This document shows, one piece after another, positions 11,038 through 20,500 of a stretch of 64,000 nucleotides of DNA. Position 1 is the stretch's first letter. The number at the start of each line of letters is the position of its first letter. Source of the stretch: Siderastrea siderea (lineage: Eukaryota; Cnidaria; Anthozoa; Scleractinia; Rhizangiidae); assembly GCA_964030785.1 (NCBI GenBank), contig CAXIQD010000006.1, positions 102,201-166,200 on the forward strand, read 5' to 3'. The notes beneath the pieces were generated by a model. That model was not told where the DNA came from and did not search any database. It worked only from the letters and a program-made list of their open reading frames with translations. A program made the position numbers and the translations under genes.

Positions 11038-12299
11038 TATTAATCCTGAATTAATCAATTAATCTGTCAATCTACTACTAAATATTTTAAATTTTTATCA
11101 ATTTTGTTTAGATTACGACACAGTTATGTCTTATCAGTCGTCTATTGCTGACAACTCATCTTTTGTCTTTCTTAAAAGGCTTGGATGAACTACCGACGTC
11201 AAAGTACTGTAGGATGGAGCATCGGTAACATTCTTCTTGATTTCACTGGCGGGTCACTGAGTATTTTACAGATGTTTCTTTTAGCTTATAACAATGGTGA
11301 GCAGCATTCCAGTCTGTGCCATTGTATTAAAAATAATAGTGATATCTGTGACTAAAGTGACCAAGGCTCAAATTTTTCTTCAGGACTTAAGCCAACCACA
11401 CACCAAGCAGTTTTGTGTTCTCTTTCCAACTAAATTGATCGTAAGCATCTGTTGGCCATTTTCAGTTTCATTTACAGTGGAGGGCGTAGTAGGTTTTGCT
11501 GTTGATTGCTCGGAAAAAGTCCTGCCAACAGATTTCATTACTGATATCTGAATTGCAGTAGATATCACCTGAATTACAATCACTAAGCTCCTTGCAGCAA
11601 TCAGAATTAATGCAAGAACCTATTGCATTTGTATATTATGTATTAATAGAGGCTCACGTGCAGTGCTGACAGGGATAAGCCCTGAGCTACTTCCCCATCA
11701 CAGTTTAACCCTTTAAGCCCCAATAACAATACGCATATTCCCCTTAGTGTTCTCCACATATTTCTTATGGTACAATGTGCAAACATTGAGACATTCCACA
11801 TTTGGTGATCATTTCCTCTATTCACGTGACCCGTACATGTATGTTTGATCAAGTAGGGATATTGTAAGGAGAAATTAGATGCTTGTCACTATTGGGGCTT
11901 TAAGGGTTAATTACAGTCTCTCTCTACCCATTACACAGCACTGGACAGAGTCTCCCTTGCTGCAGTACTGTCTCTTTGTACCCAGGTGTATAAATAGAAA
12001 CTGTTCAGCAAATTACTGGGGAAACTCGGCATGAGGGCTTAGTGAAATTGCCGGCTTTTAATATTTTCATGTTTTTTTGTTTTTGTTTTTTAGATGACTG
12101 GAGGTCCATTTTTGGAGACTTCACCAAGTTTGGTTTGGGTGCAATTTCGATTTTCTTTGACATGTTATTTATGGTCCAACACTACTGTTTGTATGGACAA
12201 AAGCACCATAAGTATGAAGTAATAAGTGGAGTAGAAGACTCTAGGGATGTAACTGATAAATCATTGAAGTCTATGTATGGAAGCCTTCCATCAGTTTAA
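2887..12299 (+). CDS. CTNS: Cystinosin, lysosomal cystine/H+ symporter
   Basis: Eleven exons: 2887-2944, 4634-4715, 5825-5903, 6019-6137, 6956-7043, 8603-8628, 9263-9362, 9568-9687, 10198-10368, 11179-11296 and 12094-12299. All junctions are GT-AG, all phases agree, and the product is 388 aa (human 367). It exports cystine from lysosomes with protons. Residues 1-19 look like a signal peptide. A luminal domain to about 113 carries N-glycosylation sequons (NVS, NNS, NKT, NSA). Seven membrane segments follow. PQ loop 1 is [14 protein letters not shown] (PQ at 141-142) and PQ loop 2 is [14 protein letters not shown] (PQ at 280-281). [20 protein letters not shown] and LLDFTGG match human cystinosin; the Asp residues in the last two correspond to those implicated in proton coupling. 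The tail has YEVI (361-364), a YXX-hydrophobic lysosomal sorting signal like human GYDQL. Exon 6 is a 26-nt microexon. Large introns carry many mobile elements. Confidence 0.96.
3078..3207. repeat. Tandem duplication, 65-bp unit (CTNS intron 1)
   Basis: Two adjacent copies start at 3078 and 3143, each with ACGTACATTAT, then ATATTCCAATG, then TGCGTAGATAAAGGATTGG. They differ by a few substitutions and a 2-nt indel. A recent local duplication. Confidence 0.85.
3297..3624. mobile_element. MITE-like element with internal minisatellite (CTNS intron 1)
   Basis: Inverted termini of about 34 bp: ATTCCATTTAATATCCGCAC at the left and its complement GTGCGGATATTAAATGGAAT at the right. Between them are about nine imperfect copies of a unit containing TACCCCTGAAGAATTCCA. 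There is no coding capacity and no clear target duplication, so the superfamily is unassigned. Confidence 0.75.
4887..5289. mobile_element. hAT-like MITE with CAGGGTTTTCAATAA termini (CTNS intron 2)
   Basis: It starts CAGGGTTTTCAATAA and ends TTATTGAAAACCCTG. The flanks share GGTGTT directly outside both ends, a likely target duplication (hAT elements normally give 8 bp). Inside is a 16-nt G run. The region near the right end (GCTGGCTGCCGGCC) resembles that of the element at 57626-58089, so the two look like one family. Non-coding. Confidence 0.65.
5330..5507. mobile_element. Decayed copy of the TTAACCCTTTAAGCCC MITE family (CTNS intron 2)
   Basis: The inner part shares TCATGTTTGGTGATC, a GACCTGTATG-type segment and a CACTATTGGG-type right end with the intact copy at 11705-11910. 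The left terminus is not recognisable. Confidence 0.6.
6158..6360. mobile_element. Small TIR element next to the exon 4 donor (CTNS intron 4)
   Basis: CTCCAGAAAATATCCA near the left end is inverted as TGGATATTTTCTGGA near the right end. The interior has a 16-nt G run and no open frame of interest. It starts about 20 bp after the exon 4 donor. Boundaries are approximate and the family is unassigned. Confidence 0.55.
7083..7915 (+). mobile_element. Two tandem divergent copies of a repeat family, the second carrying a Crypton-like fragment (CTNS intron 5)
   Basis: Copy 1 (about 7083-7374) and copy 2 (about 7375-7915) share GACCACTCGTA-type, ATCTGGGAC-type and TTCCCGC-type blocks; a third copy lies at 37186-37490. 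Copy 2 holds an ATG frame from 7567 reading [18 protein letters not shown], then [19 protein letters not shown]. This resembles the N-terminal part of Crypton/KIAA1958-type (DUF3504) proteins, recalled from memory. The frame runs into a near-perfect foldback (7783-7887) and stops, so no recombinase domain is present. Confidence 0.5.
8128..8335. mobile_element. Foldback element (CTNS intron 6 side of the 26-nt exon)
   Basis: Two imperfect inverted arms: AACAATAGAGT, then GTGTGATAG, then AAATTTGATGTTC on the left; GAACATCAAATTT, then TATCACAC, then ACTCTATTGTT on the right. Non-coding, with approximate ends. Confidence 0.6.
9890..10096. mobile_element. Decayed copy of the TTAACCCTTTAAGCCC MITE family (CTNS intron 8)
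   Basis: It shares ATTCTCCTTACTG, TCTCCATATATTTC, TTTGGTGATCATTT and CACTATTGGGGC with the copies at 11705 and 42455. The TTAA ends are eroded. Confidence 0.65.
10740..11045. repeat. (AATC)n microsatellite region (CTNS intron 9)
   Basis: Clean tetranucleotide runs at about 10920-10976 and 10998-11037, preceded from 10750 by interrupted AATCAATC blocks. Length is likely to vary between individuals and assemblies. Confidence 0.9.
11705..11910. mobile_element. Intact MITE with TTAA target sites (CTNS intron 10)
   Basis: TTAA then CCCTTTAAGCCCCAATA at the left; TATTGGGGCTTTAAGGG then TTAA at the right. 206 bp including both TTAA copies, non-coding. The TTAA target and CCC terminus suit piggyBac-like elements. 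Related copies at 5330, 9890 and 42455. Confidence 0.75.
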
Positions 12300-13783
12300 A
12301 TAATGAAGTTATTGCAATTACATAGCAAATTTCAGCCCAGCCACAATGTTTAAAATTGGGCAGGAAGACTTTCAGGAAAGCATTTTACATTTAAAACTCA
12401 AGCGATGCACATGCCCAAGTTCGTATTGTAGCCCTGGCTGAAGTTCCAGCCCAGTTTTTGAAACCAAACTGGAAATTTCAGCCCAGGCTGAAACTCTTTT
12501 CATGTAACCGTGACCTGCGATCATGGCCGAATTTTAGCATCGCTCTCATATTCTCTTACGTTGGTCACTCGCTATTAAAATGTTTCACCGAGCGAAACGA
12601 AAATAGAGCCTGATCGCAAGTTAATGTAGCTGGTGCAAACGTCTTTTTAAGAAGATTTGAAATTCCTCATGTAACTGGCCACCAAAATATCAGTAGGTTA
12701 ACTCAGAAGAAGACATATTTTATAGTTCTTAGCATATTATTTATTAATTTAATATTAATATGTGAAATAATTACTAGTATTATATTGTATTATTAATAAA
12801 TAACTGCATCAGAGGTTTTTTTATACAAAATGTAGAAGGTGGTCCATCTATTTTACAGTTAGGGGAATAGGAAAAATTTTTCCTCAGACTGCACTGAGGC
12901 CTTATTTTGAGTGCATGGCCACATTCCAAGGTTAATGGCATATATATGGCAGTTCCAAGTTCCTGGTTTCAAATTGTTGGCTTCTGGAAAAAAGGCTAGG
13001 CTGTATTGCAGGCATATGTTATTTTTTAGATTCAAAGTGGTGAATAATAATATAATTCTTCACACAAGCTGTATGTGAGAAAAAGTCATAATTTATAAAA
13101 AAGCAATAAACATGAATTACAATCATTTTGATAACTTCATATTTTGGTCTGAACCCCATTGAAAATTCCAAGGGGTACATCCCCCTCCCAGGGCCATATC
13201 ACCCACCACCAAGAGGGGGGGGGGGCTTATGGTTGAGCAGGGTGAAGGGGGGGCAGGGGGATGTACACAGAGCCATCATGGCCCGCAGTATCCTGTGAAC
13301 TGGCTTCTTACTGGGGGATAGGGTGTAAGTAGAATCAGTGAGCAAAGCAAGAGGTGTGAGGCTTAGGAAGGGGGAGGACACAACGTGGCCTCTCACCTCT
13401 CCCCTCCTTTTTTTCTACCTGTCCCTGGCTATAAGAGCCCAATCTTGTTCCCATGGTCTTATGCAATCCAACATGGCGGCAACTGGGGTGAAAGACCTGT
13501 GCTTGAGTTTCTGCCATGTTGGATTACGAAAAACCATGGGAACAAGTTTGATAAGAGCCTTTTCAAAGACTTCCCCTGCGATTCCTGTTTCCCTTCCCTT
13601 TAGAGACAAAAATGCAACAGTGCCTCCAGGAATGAGGTAACATACCTCCAATATATAATATATAGTTATTTGCATGTCCAGAATTTGTCTACTTAAAACT
13701 TTGAGGAAATTTAACCAAAGCTGCATCACATCATAAAATTAATAATCGTTTGATCGACAAGCAGTTACAAAACAGATGTTTCA
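12300..13783. other. Region between convergent CTNS and ARL16
   Basis: Presumed CTNS 3' UTR with AATAAA-type signals near 12788 and 13104, then a G/C-run-rich stretch at 13200-13270 and an imperfect foldback at 13444-13546. No gene supported. Confidence 0.5.
13444..13546. repeat. Imperfect inverted repeat with two ATGGCGG-like cores
   Basis: CTTGTTCCCATGGT and AATCCAACATGGC on the left are inverted as GCCATGTTGGATT and ACCATGGGAACAAG on the right; arms of about 37 bp around a loop of about 30 bp. Confidence 0.75.
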
Positions 13784-14347
13784 CTATTTTGTAGCATAAG
13801 GCAAACTGCATTTTTCTTGTAGCCACTTCAAGATCCCTTGCAATCCTGTCCCTTCGCGAAAACTGCACTCTAAAACTGTTATATCCTGTCTGGCGTTTGC
13901 TATAATATCTGGAAGCCTTATTAAGGCACTGATTTCACTTATACTCATGCAGTCTGGTGAATCAATCTTATTAAAAATCAACAGAACAGGCATATCTTGG
14001 GTTTCTTTGGAAGACAGCACTTCTAAGAGTTGAATGCAAGCAGAAGCAACTTGAGTCTGCTTTGCTGTATCTAAAACATACACCAGACACTCTGCCTCTT
14101 TGAAATAGTTTTTCCAAATCGGTCCCATAGCTCCACCCAGCTCTCTGAAAGTGTATTTTCTCTTGTTATGCGTCAAAGTAACTAAATTCACGCCTATCGT
14201 GGGGATGGTCGCAGGTGCTTCGCCTAAATCTTCCTTTTGTTGTGCCTGCGCTAAATTTTGCTGTGCGGTCAGTGTTTGAAGTCTTTTGAGCATCACAGTT
14301 TTTCCAACTCCTTCTGGTCCCAAAACCAAGAGCTGTACTTCGGCCAT
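13784..14347 (-). CDS. ARL16: ADP-ribosylation factor-like GTPase 16
   Basis: A single exon of 187 aa, starting at the ATG of MAEVQLLVLGPEGVGKT (an in-frame ATG six codons upstream is less likely). P-loop GPEGVGKT at 10-17; switch I threonine in PTIGVNL; in place of the DxxGQ switch II motif it has RELGGAMGPIWKNYF, the same departure as human ARL16 (RELGGCMGPIW). FNKID is the base-recognition motif, and LIRLPDIIANARQDIT and FREGTGLQGILKWLQ match ARL16 closely. Vertebrate ARL16 is linked to mitochondria and cilia and, in human cells, to RIG-I control; none of this can be read from the sequence here. No N-terminal myristoylation glycine. It is divergent from SNX, with 177 bp between start codons. 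Confidence 0.93.
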   Translation of the reverse strand: MAEVQLLVLGPEGVGKTVMLKRLQTLTAQQNLAQAQQKEDLGEAPATIPTIGVNLVTLTHNKRKYTFRELGGAMGPIWKNYFKEAECLVYVLDTAKQTQVASACIQLLEVLSSKETQDMPVLLIFNKIDSPDCMSISEISALIRLPDIIANARQDITVLECSFREGTGLQGILKWLQEKCSLPYATK

Positions 14348-14524
14348 CGCAACAAAAATCCGCAATCACATACAACTATATACACCAGCAGAGAGGTAAA
14401 AATGGCGGAATGAAATTAAACCTTCGCGTGTTCATCGTTGGGGTATCGGATTATTTTCGGGATGGTTCGACTATCTCCGAGTGTTGCCGAATATAAACCG
14501 ACCGTGTTTCTCGTGATATACAAT
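14348..14524. promoter_or_regulatory. Shared bidirectional promoter interval, ARL16 / SNX
   Basis: Only 177 bp separate the two ATG codons, so the 5' UTRs and core promoters of both genes must fit here or overlap. AT content is lower than in the flanks and no TATA box is evident. ATGGCGG at 14401 and 14525 is the kind of YY1-like start context common in animal bidirectional promoters. The function is inferred from position. Confidence 0.5.
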
Positions 14525-17500
14525 ATGGCGGACGACATCGATGCTTTCAATCCTTTTGAGAACGAAAATGGCACTGATGCTGGTTCAGGAGAAGCTGTCT
14601 TGCCAGATGTAAGATTATATATAAGAAAATAAGCGATATTTGTCGTTCCATTCAAAGTTAAGTCTGTTGTTCTTGTTAAATTTGTTCTTTACCACATTAT
14701 AATTATCACACTTAAGGACTGAAATTTCATCTATCACCTCCAATCGTTTACCTTTGATCGACAACTGGCCTGTGAACATTGTACTTCTAATCCAAATATT
14801 CGTTATCTCAAACGTCTGAGCAATCCAATTTGACATAATTTGTTACGCTTTATACACGATGCAAACATAATTAAAGTCATGTTTATATGATCAGGTATTA
14901 GCATTTTATTAATTTAAAAGCTAAAACAGCAGCTTAATCTTTTAAATTCGTGCCTATTATTAGCCTTTAATTTACACAGTACTAGCTTAAAACTGTAGTT
15001 AGCTTAAGTGTTGATAGTTCAATCAGTTAAGGTCCATTATAATTATAAATGGTAAAAAGCAATGAGGATTGGCTGCACTGCTGGTTATGGTGCATAGCCA
15101 TGTACCTTTTTCCCTTCCCCCCCCCCCTCCCCGCGGAGAAAATGGGGGGAACAGCTATACTTGAGCTATGATACAGGCCATTCTCATTGGTTGGTTGGTT
15201 TAACACAATCCAGCCATTTTGCAAGTTAGTATTTTTGATTTGTTTTTGCAAGATGTGAAATTCTGATTTTAGTAGGTATTTCAAGAAAATGGTCAGCAGT
15301 TTCTCAAAACGAAAAAGCCAGTTACCTTGATAGTCTGCTACAGCTGCACAGTCTCAAGATTTTTCAGTTCTTCCATACGGACATGAAACGAGCAAAAGAA
15401 CAAAAAAGAGAGAGTTTCTCTTGCAGGCTATCATTGCTGGAAATAAATAGCTATTTCAGTTAATAAACAGCTATTTCTGAAAATGGACAGATCTTATTCT
15501 AGAAACTGCAATTTGTAATGTGCATTAACTCATGTGTAAGCCAGAAACTTGGATTAATTAGTAATAATGCTCATGTTTTGGTATGATTTCCTTAGAACAA
15601 AAACATTACTCAACTATTCTCAAGGGTAAATGCACATTACTGTTATCTCTACTTGCTGATCACGTGTCAGATTTTATGCTAAAAACAGCCCATTCGTTCC
15701 CTTGTTAACTTCTCAAGGAAAACACAGGGGAAGTAAGACTAAATTATAGTTAATTTTGTTCTCTGTCTTGCTGAATTAAATACTTGGTATCTTTCCATGT
15801 AATCAGTATTTTTCTAATGAGAGTTATGATCTAATTATGTAGAGCCCACAAGGAGCAGACAAGTCCATTGACTTGGACTCATCAAGAGCTGAGCAAAATA
15901 CAGCATTTCTGGAGTCTTTGAGGGCTGGAGGATATGACGAGTCCATCGCTCAAGTTCAGGATTTACATGTAACTGTTGATGATCCTGAGAAACATGTAGG
16001 GGGATATGTCAGTTACAATGTCACAACCAAGGTGGGTTAATTATTATCTCTATCCTATGTTGTGAGGGGAAGGGAACGAAAATGGGAAGAAAAAAGGAGA
16101 GAAGACTGGCTTTAAAGCTGCCCTCCTTCTCTCCCCAGGTTTCTCCCTATTTCTTCTCTTCTGGTCCCCTTCCTTATCACAATAATTGTGATAAGGAAGG
16201 AAGGTAGGTAGCTAGGACTCACAAAATCATAATTATTATGATTTTGTGAGTCCTAGCTACCTACCTTCCTCCCTCTTCTCTCTATGTTCCCACCCTTTTC
16301 TCTCCTGGTCCCACCTCTTTCACTTCTGGTTCCACTCCTTCCTCCTCTGGTTTCTTCCCCCTTCTCTTCTAGCTCCTGCCCCTCTCTATCCCTGATTCCG
16401 GCCTTTTCTTAACTGGTTTTGCACCCCTTCTCTCCTTGTCCACCCCCTTCTCTGATGATACCCACCTTCTCTCTGTGTTATGACTCTTTCTCTCTGTGAC
16501 CCCATCCCCTTCTCTCTTGGTGCCCACGCTCTTCTCTCCTGAGCATACCCCCCCCCCCATCTCTCCTGTTTATACCCCATCTCTCTCCTGGCCCCACCCT
16601 CTTCTGTCCTGGTTCCCACCCCCTTGTCCCCTGATCCAAACCTCTTCTCTCTTGGTCCCACCTACTTCTCTCCTGCCTCTCATCCATTTCTCCCTGGTTC
16701 CCTCTCCCTTCTCTCTTGGTCCCACCCACTTCTGTGCTGGTCCCAGCCACTTCTCATCTGGTTCATGCCTCCTTATCTCCTGGTCACATCCCTTTCTCTC
16801 CTGGCTCATACCCTCTTCTCCTCAGTTCCTCCCTTCTTTCCTGATCCCATCCCTTTCTCTCCTGGTTCTTGTGAAAATCTTCTTTTCCCCTGGTCCCCAC
16901 CCACTTATCTCTCTTCTCTCCTACAGGAATTAGGAGAGAAAGGGAGAAAAACCACAGAGAAGGGGGTTGGTCCAGGAGAGAAAAGGGGACGGGAACCAGG
17001 AGAGAGAAAGTGGGTCCTGAAGAGAGTTGGCGGGACCTACATGTAGCCTGCATATAGCTGTACCCTCCCCCCGAGGAGAAAACAGGAGGAGGGAGGATAC
17101 AGCTACCCATAGGCTAGGTCCTACTTTCTTCTCTCCTGGTTCCCGTCCCCTTTTTTCTCCTGGACCAACCCCTTCTCTGTGGTTTCTCTCCCTTTCTCTC
17201 CTATTTCCTGTCTCTTTCTCTCTTGGTTTCTACTCCATTCTCTCCTAGTCCCTATCCCTTTCTCCCTGGGGCCCTCCCCCTTCACTTCTGGTTCCCGCAC
17301 CCCTTTCCCCGGCTCCCACCCCTTTCTCCTGCTTTCCCACATAAAGAATAATCTTTTAAAAAGTATTTCTCATTAACAATATGACGTTATGTCAACCGAT
17401 ACCTAGGATTGCTCTCTAACATACTGGGAATTCATTAATATTAAAAAATGGTCTTGGAACTGAAATTTGTGGCAAAGTAAAACATGCATCAGCTGATTTT

Positions 17501-20500
17501 ACTCCTTGTTTGTCATATTACAGACTACACGGGGACAGTTTGATCATCCAGAATATAGCGTTAGGAGAAGATACCAAGACTTCCTGTGGTTACGACAAAG
17601 ACTTGAAGAGAGCTACCCGACCCACATTGTTCCTGTAAGTACACACTGCAACCGACCAAGATGTTGTCTAACAGAAGTGTGACATCACTGTGGACACTTA
17701 CATTTGCATCTGATGCTTGATACTTCATTTAATTTCAATCGCAGTATTATGTTCCACGTGCAAAAATAAATATGAAAAGCTGATGTTTCGGCATCTCCAT
17801 GACACCATTATTATTACCACTACCATTATGTTTCACGTGTTTGCTTTTTTATATTGAACTGTGTATACAAAAAATATGAAAAATATTTTTCTTTTTTCAG
17901 CCACTGCCAGAGAAAAAGTCATTTTCCAAGCACTTTGATCGGTTCAGTACAGAATTCTTGAAGTCACGTCAAATTGCACTTAACAAGTTTCTCGGTAGGA
18001 TTGCAGATCACCCTGTGATGTCGTTCAATGACAATTTTCATGTTTTTCTCACTGCAAAAACATGGGTAAGTGCTGTTAGTTTAAACATGTATGTACAGCA
18101 ATTATTACCAACCACAAAGCCACACAGTCCTCAGGAAAGTTTTTAAAATAATACAGTTGAACCTCTTTAACACAGATACCTAAGGGACATGGCTGAGATT
18201 TTTTATGAATTTTGCTCTCGTGTGGATCAAAGAAAATGTGTGTAGTACAGATGGCTGTGACAAGAGTTTCAACTGTATTAATGTGCAATTAAGTAGTTGC
18301 TAATGTTTTATCCTCCCCTGTGAAAAGCAAAGCTGTATTTAAACTAAACTTGAAAAGAATGACTTCTAGTTATATTCAATTTGGCTGCTATGTGCTAAAA
18401 CTTGTCAGTTGTGTTGGCCTGCCATTTGACAGAAATTTCTTTAAGCTATAGTGTATGTGATTGATATCTGCCATTTAAGGTGATGAGAGGAAAGTTGTGC
18501 AATAATTTATTGTTTGCAGAAGGTTAGAAATGTAGTGTTTAGTTTGCGAGTGGCTGGACCACGACTCTGTGCTCTCTCAATGTCTCTACTTGTACATCAA
18601 AAGCATCCCCTTTACTGGGAAATTCCCCTTTAGAAAGCCCCATCAATTAACCACTCTGATAGTTTCAGCTAAGTTGTGTTCTCTTGTTTCATTGCAAATT
18701 TCAGGAGCTAACATCTGTGAAGAAACAGAGTCCTGGTTTGATGAGTAGAATGAGTGATTCTATGAGGAACATGGCATCTTCCTGGATGCTGAAAAATAGG
18801 GAACCTGAGTTTCAGGAAATGGCTGAATACACCAAGAATTTCAGGGAAAAGATCCTGGCTTTCGAAGCAGTTTCTGATAAAATAGCAAAGGAAAGATTTG
18901 GTAAGAATGTGTAATCTTTTTGCTTCTGCTTTTATGGACCTTCTCTGTCTATACTTAAGACTGACTTAATCACATTATTTGCTATTCTGACCTGATGGCC
19001 TGACAGTGATGGAAGATGAATTGTACATGCATTATTTTTTTTTTACATATCATACACTGCCGATCCCTTAAAATTAATATAGGTCTAATTCACAAAATCT
19101 GTTTAGCACATAAAATTTAGTAGGCCAGTACCAGTGCCAGTGAGATGACAAACCTGCCATAACTCAACTGACTTAAATTGTTCGCATTCAATGTTGCCCA
19201 TTGTTAAAGCTTCCAAAGCTGCTGTTAAAGTTTTGTAGTTTGCATTTTGATTGTACTGCTAGGCTTGCAGGATTTTAATTGTAAAAATTATAATAAAAAA
19301 GACTGCACCCTTTTTCTCTCCTTATTTATCTCTCCACCAGTCACTTTTAACCCTTTCACTCCCCAGAGTGCCTAAAATCAAATTCAAGACGAATCCCAAA
19401 TTTCATTTTGTACAATACTAAAATATAAACAGTAGCATGTGAATGTACTGCTAAAGAGGTTTCATTTGAATGGTCACACCATAGGATTCCATCCACAGAC
19501 TCAAAAGTTAGAATCACCTATATGTCTCCATAACTGGCTCTGGGAGTGAAAGGGTTTCATTTCCTGTTCTTTTTTCCCTTTCCCCTCCAGATCTTCTTGA
19601 AATATACAAAGAGTACATACCAATCTTTAACCTATGGGCAGATGCGGAGTCCAAACTGGCAGATCCATTGCATGCCATGGCAAATGCTTTTGACAAGAAT
19701 AGCTCATCTCTTAAATCACTGGTAAGAATTTTCTCTGACAAGGAAGAGTATATTACACTTGTACTTAAAACTAACAGGGTGTACAGTGGTTGAATGGGTA
19801 AGGTGTCACACTTTGAAAGTGAAGGTCAGTAGTTCAAGGTCTGGTCTCTTGCCTTGCATTGTTTCCTAAGACAGGGAACTTTACTCTACGTTGTCTCTGT
19901 CAACCCAGTCGTACATATGGGTGTGAGTAAACCAGTAGGGAATCCAAAACAAAATGCTTTGTGATAGTTAGAGCCCTGCACTCATGGAGGCAGGGGGGGG
20001 GGGAGTACAGTCTTATTAGCTGCTTGATAGGGTGTCAGACTATCAACCCAGAGGCCAGGGGGTTAACTGTTAAAACGTACTTTGTTCTTGAAGAGCTTGC
20101 AAGACAGAGACAAATTTGAATGAATTTTACTAACAACGCACTTGCTTGCCGTTAGTTGAAGGCTCAAGATCCAAGATTTATGGAACCTTTACGTGAATAT
20201 GTGCTGTATACAGATGCCATCAAGGTATGCACCTGATAATTGACCTCCGATTCCAAGCTCAACTGTTGTACTAACTGTAGTGGTAACCCAGAGGTCCCTG
20301 ATTTAAATTTAATATCCTTTCTTTCACAAGCTGCAAGGTTGTTTAATTATCAGCTCTTTTACATCATGCTTGCAGGGTGCCCTTAAACATCGGGATACAA
20401 TTCAAATGGAATATGAAGTAACTCTAGAAGAACTGTCAAGAAAGAAGGCTGAGAAGGAAGAGGTAAGAAGTCAGCTGTTTAAAACTCCATGTGCTTCTTG

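Larger units (their letters stand above)
16120..17340. repeat. Polypyrimidine minisatellite with an inverted segment (SNX intron 2)
   Basis: About 1.2 kb of imperfect units of roughly 20 bp around CTTCTCTCCTGGTCCCACC. Between about 16925 and 17040 the same repeats appear in the opposite orientation (GAGAAGGGGGTTGGTCCAGG), giving an inverted repeat with 17100-17210 around a short centre near 17070. Long frames on both strands here are simple-sequence artefacts. Confidence 0.85.

Noticed and set aside
16386..17342. Overlapping long frames on both strands
   Set aside because: All arise from the polypyrimidine minisatellite; repetitive Glu/Arg/Gly or Ser/Pro/Leu content and no family.
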